DNA from: JAHZMA01 sp965205905
Lineage (GTDB): Bacteria > Pseudomonadota > Alphaproteobacteria > JABAAW01 > JAHZMA01
Assembly (NCBI GenBank): GCA_965205905.1
Contig: CBDBHZ010000001.1
Span: 245,618 to 309,617, forward strand
Reading direction: 5' to 3'
DNA: 64,000 nt
The notes below the pieces were generated by a model that saw nothing but the letters and a program-made list of their open reading frames with translations, had not been told where the DNA came from and searched no databases. Position numbers and translations under genes: made by a program. Shown one piece after another: positions 19,304 to 27,394 of this stretch. Every line of letters begins with the position of its first letter. Within the stretch, counting starts at the first letter, position 1.

Positions 19304-20897
19304 AGTTCTTATCCTTGCCTCTGTTTAGTAACATTTTAATTTCGGTTAATGAAAAAACGCGTAACAATAAAATCATACCTATATAAGTGATTCCACCTGC
19401 TAAAATCAATGCGCTTAACCAAAAAAATCGGTATGAGAAGCCACTGGTTAATAACGCGCTTTGTGTTGGTGATAATAGCAACAATATCACAGCCATCGTA
19501 GCGCAAGCAAGCATGATTTTCGCGATGTTACGCAGCATCACGGACTGAAACAAATAGAGTCGCCTTTTGATGAGAATGACTATCATGATAATGGCTTGCC
19601 CGTTTAGCGATATTGTTGAGGCAAGTGCCGCGCCAAAAAACGAATATTTCTTAATCAGCATAATCGCCAATAAAACATTAAAAAACGCGCCGATAACGGT
19701 AATGATAAAAGGCGTGCGCGTATCGTGATGGGCAAAAAGAATGGTGGTTTGGATTTTCACCAGTGCAATCGCGGGCAGGCTTGCCGCCAATATCATCAGC
19801 ACTTTTGCGCTATCGGTGGCGGCTGATGCGGTGAATGCGCCATGCCAAAATAGTGTGAGCATGATGAGTGGGGCTAATATGATAAAGGCAATCATGGCGG
19901 GCATTGTCAGCAATAAAGCGGCGGTCATGGCGTGATGCTGTGCGCTGATACGCGCTTGGGTTTCATCGTGCTGTAGCTGATGGCTAAGATAGGGCAGTAA
20001 CACGGTGGTGATGGCGATAATGAATATACCGATGGGCAAATGCAACATCCGTTCGGCATAGTAAAATGTAGCAAGCGCACCTGCGCCCGTGCCGATAATC
20101 AGAATTTGATTGATGAGAAAAGTGATTTGCACACTGCTTTTGCCGAGCATAACGGGGAGCATTTTTTTGAAAAACCGCCCTAGCAATTTTAGCATCATTG
20201 GCGTAATGGCAAAGCGAGGCATCAAAGATGCGCGCATTGATTTTTTCAGGGAATTGCCGATAATAAACAGCATCTGCATCATGCCAGCGACTATCACCGC
20301 GATTGCCAGCCATACCACCTCATCTTGCGGGGCAGTGATGAGCGCATGAGTCGGGAATAAAGCAATCAACCCCATGCTGATGATAAGCGAGACACTCACA
20401 AATAACGGCAATGAGGCGGTGGCGATAAATTTTTTATGCGATTGTAACAAATTCACAAATACCGCGCATATCAGCAAAAAGAAGAAATAGCAAAATAAGA
20501 TACGCGCCAATAGCACCAATAACCCGAATGAATTGCCACGTTGCTTGAAATCAGAGGCTATCAGCCCCATCAATTCGGGCATGAATATCAGGCTAGGCGT
20601 TAGTAAAATAACGCATAATATCAGCATGGCTATCAGCACAATGCCTGTAAATTGCTTCGCTTCACTTGGCTTTAAGCCAACATATATGGGGATAAAAGCC
20701 GCTTGAAATCCCTCTTCAATCAGCAAGGTGCGGAGCATAGCGGGAAAGCGATAGGCGAACAGAAACGCATCGGCGGCAACCGAATTGCCAAACAAATTCG
20801 CCATTAGAATATCCCTCACAAAGCCAGCAATGCGGCTTAAAATGGTGAGAATACTGATATTGCTGATATGTTTGAAAAATTGATATTTATGCTCCAT
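19296..20897 (-). CDS. murJ: Lipid II flippase MurJ
   Basis: Inner-membrane flippase that moves lipid II to the periplasm for peptidoglycan synthesis. The 533-residue protein has about 14 hydrophobic helices. The N-terminal motif TILSRIAGFVRDILMANLFG and the AFLFAYRFPAMLRTLLIEEGFQAAFIPIY stretch are diagnostic of MurJ/MviN. The ATG at 20897 opens a two-gene run with trpS. Divergent from the heparinase-like gene 46 bases away. Confidence 0.96.
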   Translation of the reverse strand: MEHKYQFFKHISNISILTILSRIAGFVRDILMANLFGNSVAADAFLFAYRFPAMLRTLLIEEGFQAAFIPIYVGLKPSEAKQFTGIVLIAMLILCVILLTPSLIFMPELMGLIASDFKQRGNSFGLLVLLARILFCYFFFLLICAVFVNLLQSHKKFIATASLPLFVSVSLIISMGLIALFPTHALITAPQDEVVWLAIAVIVAGMMQMLFIIGNSLKKSMRASLMPRFAITPMMLKLLGRFFKKMLPVMLGKSSVQITFLINQILIIGTGAGALATFYYAERMLHLPIGIFIIAITTVLLPYLSHQLQHDETQARISAQHHAMTAALLLTMPAMIAFIILAPLIMLTLFWHGAFTASAATDSAKVLMILAASLPAIALVKIQTTILFAHHDTRTPFIITVIGAFFNVLLAIMLIKKYSFFGAALASTISLNGQAIIMIVILIKRRLYLFQSVMLRNIAKIMLACATMAVILLLLSPTQSALLTSGFSYRFFWLSALILAGGITYIGMILLLRVFSLTEIKMLLNRGKDKNYG

Positions 20898-20943
20898 GAT
20901 GTGAATTTAACGGATAATCATCACAGACGCAAGAAGTATATGA

Positions 20944-22674
20944 ATGGGTGTTATTAACTGCTTGCGTGATTGGACGCGCAAGATTATAGTAGGTGCTATG
21001 TTACAATCTGTTTTATTATTATGGCAAGATTTGCTTTATTATGCGCGTCGTGGCTTGTATTATCTGGTGTTTTTCCTACCCGGCTATGTGCGGTTTTATT
21101 TAGGGCAGGGCAAAGCGTTTGATGTTAAGCATGTGCCGATATGCCTGACCCATGCTGATGATAAAATCACCGATGCGTTGATGCAAGATATTTACAGTTT
21201 TCATGGCGAAGAATTTGAATGGGCTGCTGATAAAAAAGATGATTTATGGCAACCGATTGCCACCTCGCATATTTTTTCCGAAGCCATGCACCGTTTTATT
21301 TGGTTGCCACATTTGGCAGATAAAGATGATAGAACGCGCCGTAAAATGTTACAGCTTATCGGGCATTGGGCGCGGAATCATTCGCATTGGTCTCAGCCTG
21401 CATGGCGTAGCGATATTGTGGCACAACGGCTCTATCATTTGCTCAGCTTCTATCGGCAAATCACTCACAATATGAATGAACAGAGTGTTTCGCGTTTCCA
21501 TACGCAACTGCATCAGCATTATCAGCATCTTAAAGCGACTGCTGACTGGGAGATGCGCGGGTCTAAAAAGCTGATAGCGCAGATTATTTTATTGATTTGT
21601 ATGATTTGCAAAGAAGAAAATAACAATCTGGTGAATCGCTATTTGCGCTTGCTGGTTGATGAACTTAACCACCAGATTTTTCCAGATGGTGGACATTGCG
21701 AACGCAACCCTGAAACTCATTTTATTATTTTGCGCTGGCTATGCGTGTTATACGAGCTATTTTTACGCGACCAACGCACCATGCCCGAAGAAATATCTGC
21801 CACCATCGATAGAATGATACCCTTTTTACGAATGATGCAACGCCAAGATGGCAGGCTATTTATTTTTAATGGTGCTGCCGCCATTTCTGCCGAAGAAATT
21901 GAAGAGACACTCAAATTTGCAGTGCGGGGTAGCCGTATACCGGGCGCACTGAAATCAGCATCATATAGCGGGTTTGAGACTATCAGCAACGATTTCGTGC
22001 AGGTGATGATGGATGTCGGCGATTTTCCATGTAATGCCCATGCCCGAATGATGCATGCCCAAAGCCTTGCGATTGAAGTGATGATGGATGGGCAACCGAT
22101 TATTGTGAATTGTGGCAGTCTGCATTATAATGCCGACCCTTATTGGGCATCGGCGCAACGTGGCACGATGGCGCATTCCACGATTATTTTGGATAATTAC
22201 AACAGCTCATCATTGCGGCTCTATTCTGTGCGCCGTGCCAAATGCCAATCGGTGCGGAAGGAAGAGGGCGAGCATCTCTTATTACAAGCCAGACATCACG
22301 GCTATATGCGCCCATGCCGCACCATTGTTGAGCGTAGCCTGTATCTTGCCAATAAAGAAAAAAGATTGGTTGGCGAAGATACCTTGCTGGCTGATGAGGG
22401 GCATATGTTTCAGATTCGCTTTCATCTTCATGCGGCGGTGATTGTTGAATTGCAGGATGGTAAAGTCTATCTGCGGGTGGCGAATAAATTTGTCTGCCAA
22501 TTTTTATATGAGGGCGCGGATTTGCGCGTGGAAGATTCTATCTACAGCCCTAATCACGATACTCTATATCATAATAAACAGCTGGTGCTTTATGGTAAAA
22601 ACTATTCGCAAAACACGGTGGTGCGGTGGTCAATCAAACATATCGGCGTGCTGGAAGATGATGAGGGTGATTGA
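20944..22674 (+). CDS. Heparinase II/III family protein
   Basis: 576 residues with a short hydrophobic N-terminal stretch (LLLWQDLLYYARRGLYYLVFF), an alpha-helical barrel (W/H-rich segments such as RFIWLPHLADKD and GHWARNHSHWSQPAWRSD), and a C-terminal beta-rich lyase-like domain. That domain includes DVGDFPCNAHARMMHAQSLAIEV and NADPYWASAQRGTMAHSTIILDN. Such genes occur widely in alphaproteobacteria, often near peptidoglycan or purine genes, and their natural substrate is not known. An inner ATG at 20998 is an alternative start. The catalytic His-Tyr layout was not verified. Confidence 0.88.
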   Translation: MGVINCLRDWTRKIIVGAMLQSVLLLWQDLLYYARRGLYYLVFFLPGYVRFYLGQGKAFDVKHVPICLTHADDKITDALMQDIYSFHGEEFEWAADKKDDLWQPIATSHIFSEAMHRFIWLPHLADKDDRTRRKMLQLIGHWARNHSHWSQPAWRSDIVAQRLYHLLSFYRQITHNMNEQSVSRFHTQLHQHYQHLKATADWEMRGSKKLIAQIILLICMICKEENNNLVNRYLRLLVDELNHQIFPDGGHCERNPETHFIILRWLCVLYELFLRDQRTMPEEISATIDRMIPFLRMMQRQDGRLFIFNGAAAISAEEIEETLKFAVRGSRIPGALKSASYSGFETISNDFVQVMMDVGDFPCNAHARMMHAQSLAIEVMMDGQPIIVNCGSLHYNADPYWASAQRGTMAHSTIILDNYNSSSLRLYSVRRAKCQSVRKEEGEHLLLQARHHGYMRPCRTIVERSLYLANKEKRLVGEDTLLADEGHMFQIRFHLHAAVIVELQDGKVYLRVANKFVCQFLYEGADLRVEDSIYSPNHDTLYHNKQLVLYGKNYSQNTVVRWSIKHIGVLEDDEGD

Positions 22675-22925
22675 GGTGCGACGCACGCACCGCCTTTCTC
22701 TTTCGTCGTTCCGTGCCAGCTTCCTATAGTACCATCGGCAAGGCTCGACCGCCATCGGTAATAATGAAGAGCCTTGCTAACTTTCAAGTAAAGCAAGAGG
22801 GAATCCATATGGCAAACGAAGTTTGCATTCAAAAAGCCACAATCGCACCGCCCTTTTTGCCACACACCGCCGTCATTCCTGCCCTCTCCGTATCCCCTGC
22901 GAAAGCAGGGGTCTAGGGTATCACG
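22675..22925. repeat. Intergenic repeat cluster (R3)
   Basis: Contains fragments of the dispersed family: GACGCACGCACCGCC, CCGCCGTCATTCCTGCC, and the hairpin CCCCTGCGAAAGCAGGGG near 22898. GTCATTCC-type modules recur at 49385 and 62171. Short frames here are not credible genes. Confidence 0.7.
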
Positions 22926-22970
22926 CACGGATTGAGTAAAAAATGTGAAGTTTGTTTTTTTGCTAGCATC

Positions 22971-23005
22971 AAAAAAACACCCCTCATCACAGATGATGAG
23001 GGGTG
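22971..23005 (-). terminator. Strong intrinsic terminator
   Basis: A perfect 12-bp stem (22978-22989 with 22994-23005) with a four-base loop is followed on the minus strand by seven T (22977-22971). It serves minus-strand transcription coming from the candidate RNA gene. Confidence 0.85.
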
Positions 23006-23074
23006 AGTCGGACTGCTCTGTACAGCTGTTGAACCAAATAAGCGTTTTATCAATGCAAAAATTACGGCATCAAC

Positions 23075-23103
23075 AAAAAAGCTACTAGAAAAACTCTAGT
23101 AGC
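23075..23103 (-). terminator. Intrinsic terminator of the candidate small RNA
   Basis: GCTACTAGA and TCTAGTAGC form a 9-bp stem with a five-base loop, followed on the minus strand by six T (23080-23075). It has no T-run in the plus direction, so it sets the direction of transcription. Confidence 0.85.
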
Positions 23104-23318
23104 TGGGAATTCTAAACCGCTCATAAAACAAAAAGCGGCGCGATACTTTTTGGCATCGAAACGCTTGGACATATAGCACCGCTTCCCAGCCAAAGCTGAA
23201 AAGGGTGCATCTTTTGACGCAAAATGTTGGATAAATGCGTCAATACGGCTGATGCAACCGTGTTTTATGAGAGAGGATTAGAAGCCCCACGCTCGAAAAT
23301 CATTCAGGCGATGATGTG

Positions 23319-23347
23319 ATTATATGGGGTTAGGGCTGAAAAAGCAA
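23319..23347 (-). promoter_or_regulatory. Promoter of the candidate small RNA
   Basis: Reading the minus strand, TTGCTT (23347-23342) and TATAAT (23324-23319) are 17 bases apart. This is a near-consensus sigma-70 promoter in an otherwise gene-free kilobase, pointing at the structured segment below 23312. Confidence 0.6.
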
Positions 23348-23384
23348 GCGGTTTTTTGATGGCGGAGTGCGTTGTTAGATTCGT

Positions 23385-23665
23385 CAGCACATAGGGCGGT
23401 GCGTTTTGCGATACATTATTATTTAAGGGGGCGCGAATTCGCTTCTCGATGGGCAAGGCAGAAGCCGCCCATCTTGCGAATGCCCCCTTAACAACCCCCG
23501 CTGTGCTTAATACTATCGGAGGAGTGTGCCTCACCCCCCCCGCTGTGCTAAATACTCGCGGTGGAGTGGGTTTCGGTTGCTCAATACAAAAATCGCGCGT
23601 ACCTCGCCCCATACCCCCCCATCGCTGTATTTCAATACGCAGGAGGAGCATGTCGCTGTTACTCA
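23385..23665. repeat. Intergenic palindromic repeat cluster (R4)
   Basis: A palindromic element spans about 23427-23490. TTAAGGGGGC and GCCCCCTTAA form the outer arms, with GATGGGC/GCCCATC nested inside. Its right flank AACAACCCCCGCTG is the inverse of the flank of the copy inside the type ISP gene at 59350. It is followed by about four degenerate copies of a CGCTGT...AATACT...GGAG unit (near 23506, 23541, 23624, 23651). No gene is supported. Confidence 0.8.
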
Positions 23666-23770
23666 ACACTAGCGATGGCGCTTACCTCAATAATCTCCAC
23701 AAAAATCTCAATTTCCCATAAAAACCCTTGCCTATTGCATCATTTTTAGGTAGTAATATAAAATTGGCAA

Positions 23771-23844
23771 GGCACGATGGCGGAGTGGTTACGCAGAGGA
23801 CTGCAAATCCTTGCACGCCGGTTCGATTCCGGCTCGTGCCTCCA
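23771..23844 (+). tRNA. tRNA-Cys (anticodon GCA)
   Basis: 74 nt with acceptor arm GGCACGA pairing with TCGTGCC and an encoded CCA end. The D-loop is GCGGAGTGGTTACGC, the anticodon loop CTGCAAA carries GCA, and the T arm contains GGTTCGATTCC. All arms pair well. Confidence 0.97.
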
Positions 23845-23882
23845 AATCAAAATCTCTGCAAGAAACCCGCAAAAAATCGCGC

Positions 23883-24677
23883 CTACTTCAGCGGATTATG
23901 CTTTGATGATTGCATTAAGTTTCGCGCCACTGTTGTTTTAACAATGGTTTTCTGCACAGGCAATCGGGCTTTAATTTCAGCAATCAATTTCTTTCTATCA
24001 AGCGGCACTAATGTGCCATTCTCAAGCTCGTAAAGCTCATCAAGCGCGCTTGCCAGATGATGGTTATGCGTTACAATCAGCGCACCACCACCGCGTTTCT
24101 TCAGCGAATTCAGCATATTATCAAACACATATTTGCTGGTGGCAGGGTCAAGATTACCCGTAGGCTCGTCGGCCAGTAAAATTTGCGGACGCGTTACAAT
24201 CGCGCGCGCAATCGCCACCCTTTGTTGCTCGCCGCCTGATAATGCTGAAGGCTTGTGCGATAGTCGTTCGCCCAATAGCATTTCGGATAAAATTTCAGTT
24301 GCCCTCTCTTCGGCTGGTTTTGTCCGCACCCCGCTAATCAAGAGCGGAATGGTAACATTTTCTAACGCGGTAAATTCAGGCAATAGATGATGCTGCTGAT
24401 AGACATAGCCGATATTTTGGCATCTTATTTTGGCGCGTTTTCTATCGCTTAAGCTTTGCATCTCAACCCCGCCTATCAGCACCTCGCCACTATCTGGCAC
24501 ATCCATTAGCCCTGCAATTTGCAACAGAGTGGTTTTGCCCGTGCCAGAGGGCGATACAATGCCCGCAATCACGCCACGTTTTAAGGCAAAATTCAAATCA
24601 TTCAAAATGGTTAAACCGCCCATTTTCGCGGTAAAACGTTTGCTAACCGCATTCATTTGTAAAACAATATCGTCCAT
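23883..24677 (-). CDS. lolD: Lipoprotein-releasing ABC transporter ATP-binding protein LolD
   Basis: ATPase of the LolCDE complex, which extracts mature lipoproteins from the inner membrane for transfer to LolA. The 264-residue protein has Walker A SPSGTGKTTLLQ, the Q-loop with VYQQHHLLPEFTALENV, signature LSGGEQQRVAIARA, Walker B ILLADEPTGNLD, and the H-loop VTHNHHLA. The C-terminus is about 30 residues longer than usual. It follows the permease by three bases and closes the proS-lolE-lolD run. Confidence 0.93.
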   Translation of the reverse strand: MDDIVLQMNAVSKRFTAKMGGLTILNDLNFALKRGVIAGIVSPSGTGKTTLLQIAGLMDVPDSGEVLIGGVEMQSLSDRKRAKIRCQNIGYVYQQHHLLPEFTALENVTIPLLISGVRTKPAEERATEILSEMLLGERLSHKPSALSGGEQQRVAIARAIVTRPQILLADEPTGNLDPATSKYVFDNMLNSLKKRGGGALIVTHNHHLASALDELYELENGTLVPLDRKKLIAEIKARLPVQKTIVKTTVARNLMQSSKHNPLK

Positions 24678-24680
24678 TTT

Positions 24681-25928
24681 TTACTCGTAACGTAGGATTT
24701 CAACAGGGTTAAGCCGTGCCGCCCGCCATGCAGGATATAACGCCGCCAAAAATGTAAAGCTTAAAGCGGTTACAATGGTGGTGAAGGTTTGATTGTAATT
24801 CAGCAATGCTGGCAATTCTTCCAAATGATAGACTTCTTGGTTGAACAAAGAGACTGAAAGGAAATTTTCTACCAACTGCCGTAAAAAATCAATATTTTTA
24901 ACCACCGAGACGCCGATAATGCCACCGATGATGGTGCCAGATACTCCCATAAATGTGCCAGTAATCGCAAACACGCTTAAGATATGCCCACGCCCCGCGC
25001 CCATAGAGCGCAAAATCGCGATTGATTTTGACTTTTCTTTTACCAACATAATTTGCGCGCTGATAATGTTAAGCGCGGCAATCAAAATCACCAAAGTCAG
25101 CACGATGAAAGAGACCCGCCTCTCAACCTCAATCGCCTGATAAAGCGAGCCATTGGTTTGCAACCAATTTGCGCCATAAAGCTCTTGCGGTAATAAATCA
25201 TTGATATTTTGAGTAATATCAATCGCGGTATCGGGCGTTTCAGTATGCATTTCAATCCTTGAGACTCTGGCAACTTTATTGAATAAAACCTGCGCTTGGG
25301 CTAAATCCATAAAGATAAAATTGCGGTCATATTCATACATATCAAAGGCGAACACCCCGCCCACGCGCACTTTTTCAACACGTGGCAATGTGCCAAATGC
25401 GGTGCTAATGCCAAAGGGTGAGTATACCGTTAGAATATCGCCCGGCACTAGCCCGTATAAACGCGCCATCTGTTGCCCAACCAATACCTGCTTATTCTTG
25501 AAAATTTCTGCGACATCACCATCAAACGAGGCTGCTAAAAATTCGCGTCCTGTAAAATCTTCGGCAAGAATGCCTTTCACAAAACCACCATCAGATGTAT
25601 CATTGGCAGTGAATAGAATTTCGGATTGCACCACGGGCGTTATATATTTTACGCCCTCAATTTTTGCAAGCGTTTCTTTTACCTCGTTATAATCTTTGAT
25701 ATTTTTACCACCATAGGAATAGACGGTCAGATGCCCATTCATTCCTAAAATACGGCTATATAAATCATCACGAAAGCCATTCATCACCGATGTTACGATG
25801 ATGAGCGTAGATACCCCTAGCATGATGCCCAAAAACGCCAATGTGCCAATGATAGAGATAAATCGCTCGCTCTTACGGCTAGAAAGATAGCGGCGGGCGA
25901 TAAAGAATGATAAGAAAAATTGTCTCAT
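24681..25928 (-). CDS. lolE: Lipoprotein-releasing ABC transporter permease (LolC/LolE type)
   Basis: Inner-membrane subunit of the lipoprotein-releasing complex. The 415-residue protein has one N-terminal membrane helix (FISIIGTLAFLGIMLGVSTLIIVTSVMNGFR), a large periplasmic MacB-like domain, and three C-terminal helices with the FtsX core. The segment SIAILRSMGAGRGHILSVFAITG is diagnostic of LolC/E. A single permease is encoded here, as is usual in alphaproteobacteria that use one LolF-type subunit twice. The start overlaps the proS stop by ATGA. Confidence 0.92.
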   Translation of the reverse strand: MRQFFLSFFIARRYLSSRKSERFISIIGTLAFLGIMLGVSTLIIVTSVMNGFRDDLYSRILGMNGHLTVYSYGGKNIKDYNEVKETLAKIEGVKYITPVVQSEILFTANDTSDGGFVKGILAEDFTGREFLAASFDGDVAEIFKNKQVLVGQQMARLYGLVPGDILTVYSPFGISTAFGTLPRVEKVRVGGVFAFDMYEYDRNFIFMDLAQAQVLFNKVARVSRIEMHTETPDTAIDITQNINDLLPQELYGANWLQTNGSLYQAIEVERRVSFIVLTLVILIAALNIISAQIMLVKEKSKSIAILRSMGAGRGHILSVFAITGTFMGVSGTIIGGIIGVSVVKNIDFLRQLVENFLSVSLFNQEVYHLEELPALLNYNQTFTTIVTALSFTFLAALYPAWRAARLNPVEILRYE

Positions 25929-27292
25929 AATGCCTGTTTTTCTTTGATGATGCGGTCAAGCACGCTGTTAATATTATCAAGCGGAATCGCTTCCACTTCG
26001 CCAGTTTTACGGTTTTTCAATTCGGCGCTGTTATTCTTCAACGCCTTTGTGCCGATAATCAGCTGATAGGGCAGACCAATCAAATCATGGTCGGCAAATT
26101 TACGCCCCACACGCTCATCACGCTCATCATACAATAATTCTACGCCCATTTCATTGCTTTTATTGAATAAATCCTCGCAAAGTGAATTAATTTTAGCCGC
26201 ATCGGGGTTTTTATCATGGGCAGCAAGGTTGATGAGTGCCATATCAAAAGGCGCGATTGCTTGCGGCCATATAATACCTTTATCATCGTGAAACGCTTCC
26301 ACGATTGCGCCCACCATACGCGATACCCCAATCCCGTATGAGCCCATTTTTACACTATCAGCAGTGCCATCGGGCAGGCTAATCTCGGCTTTTAGCGGCA
26401 CCGAATATTTATCACCAAAATAGAAAATATGCCCTACTTCAATGCCCCGTGCTTCAATTTGCTTATCTTTCGGCACAGTATCATTAAATTTATCAGCCTC
26501 GTGCATATCTTCGGTGGCGGCGTAAAGCTTTGTCCAATCTTCAAAAATCTGTTTTTTATCATCATCGGCTTTAATATCAAGCGGGTTGTAATCTAACAAA
26601 TCCTGATGGCAATAAACCGTGCTTTCACCGGTTTCAGCTAGCACGATAAATTCATGCGATTTATCACCGCCAATCGGTCCCGTTTCGGCACGCATCGGGA
26701 TAGGTTTTAAGCCAAGCCGTGCGAAAGTGCGAAGATAGCTTGCGAAAATTCGGTAATAGGTTTGCTGGGCTGAAGCATCGTCTTTATCGAATGAATAAGC
26801 ATCTTTCATCAAAAATTCGCGCCCCCGCATCACGCCAAAACGTGGGCGAATCTCGTCACGGAATTTCCACTGAATATGATACAGAATCAGCGGCAATTCT
26901 TTATAGCTGGTAACACTTTGCCTGAAAATATCGGTAATCACCTCTTCATTGGTGGGTCCATACAGCAAATCGCGGTCATTACGGTCTTTAATCCGCAACA
27001 TTTCTTTGCCATAGCCATCATAACGCCCCGATTGTTGCCACATTTCTGCAGGCTGAATGGTTGGCATTAAAATTTCGTGAAAGCCTGCATTATCTTGCTC
27101 TTCACGCACAATTTGTTCAATTTTTTTCAGCACCTTAAAGCCCAGTGGCAACCAATGATAGATGCCCGCAACGCTTTGCCGTATCATGCCCGCCCGCAAC
27201 ATATATTGATGCGATATAATCGCCGCCTCAGCAGGGGTTTCTTTTAGGGTGGGTAAAAGATACTCACTCATTCTCACTGATGGTTTGTGCAT
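25925..27292 (-). CDS. proS: Proline--tRNA ligase, short alphaproteobacterial type
   Basis: Class II synthetase that charges tRNA-Pro. At about 440-455 residues it lacks the editing (INS) domain, the short form typical of alphaproteobacteria. Motifs visible: TLKETPAEA at the start, RAGMIRQSVAGIYHWLPLG, motif 2 YHIQWKFRDEIRPRFGVMRGREFLMKDAYSFD, and motif 3 SYGIGVSRMVGAIVE. A C-terminal anticodon-binding domain begins near FDMALINLA. ATG at 27292 or 27271 fits the family better than 27304. It overlaps lolE by four bases. Confidence 0.96.
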   Translation of the reverse strand: MHKPSVRMSEYLLPTLKETPAEAAIISHQYMLRAGMIRQSVAGIYHWLPLGFKVLKKIEQIVREEQDNAGFHEILMPTIQPAEMWQQSGRYDGYGKEMLRIKDRNDRDLLYGPTNEEVITDIFRQSVTSYKELPLILYHIQWKFRDEIRPRFGVMRGREFLMKDAYSFDKDDASAQQTYYRIFASYLRTFARLGLKPIPMRAETGPIGGDKSHEFIVLAETGESTVYCHQDLLDYNPLDIKADDDKKQIFEDWTKLYAATEDMHEADKFNDTVPKDKQIEARGIEVGHIFYFGDKYSVPLKAEISLPDGTADSVKMGSYGIGVSRMVGAIVEAFHDDKGIIWPQAIAPFDMALINLAAHDKNPDAAKINSLCEDLFNKSNEMGVELLYDERDERVGRKFADHDLIGLPYQLIIGTKALKNNSAELKNRKTGEVEAIPLDNINSVLDRIIKEKQAL

Positions 27293-27394
27293 TATGAACC
27301 TCATAAAAAAATAACTCTTGCTAATTTAGAGTAATTTGGCATTAATGTCATTGTTAAAATTGATTTAATAACATGAATCGGGTAAACATAACAT

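Larger units (their letters stand above)
22971..23312 (-). ncRNA. Candidate structured small RNA with promoter, long-range helix and two terminators
   Basis: On the minus strand a sigma-70 promoter (TTGCTT, 17-base spacer, TATAAT) precedes an expected start near 23312. The RNA would be closed by an exact 11-bp long-range helix (CTCATAAAACA at 23271-23261 with TGTTTTATGAG at 23130-23120). An outer TTCTAA/TTAGAA pairing flanks it. Inside lie several hairpins: TTGACGCA/TGCGTCAA, GCACC/GGTGC around CAGC-TTTG-GCTG, and CGATG/TATCG. A 9-bp terminator (GCTACTAGA/TCTAGTAGC then six T) ends it at about 23075, giving about 238 nt. A second terminator ends at 22971. No match to RNase P, SRP or tmRNA key motifs was found. 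Confidence 0.6.

Noticed and set aside
20110..20349. Plus-strand frame inside murJ
   Set aside because: Shadow of a well-supported membrane protein gene on the other strand.
23104..23200. 36-codon minus-strand frame starting MSKRFDAKKYR, suspected ribosomal protein
   Set aside because: No ribosomal protein family matches; it lies inside the structured RNA and runs through its terminator.
22971..23312. Assignment of the structured RNA as tmRNA, RNase P, SRP RNA or tracrRNA
   Set aside because: No tag frame, no GAGGAAAGTCC-type or GGTCAGG-type core, no tRNA-like end, and no CRISPR repeat to pair with.
23449..23749. Overlapping plus- and minus-strand reading frames of 60-120 codons
   Set aside because: They run through repeat cluster R4, with His/Pro/Arg-rich low-quality translations and no ribosome sites.
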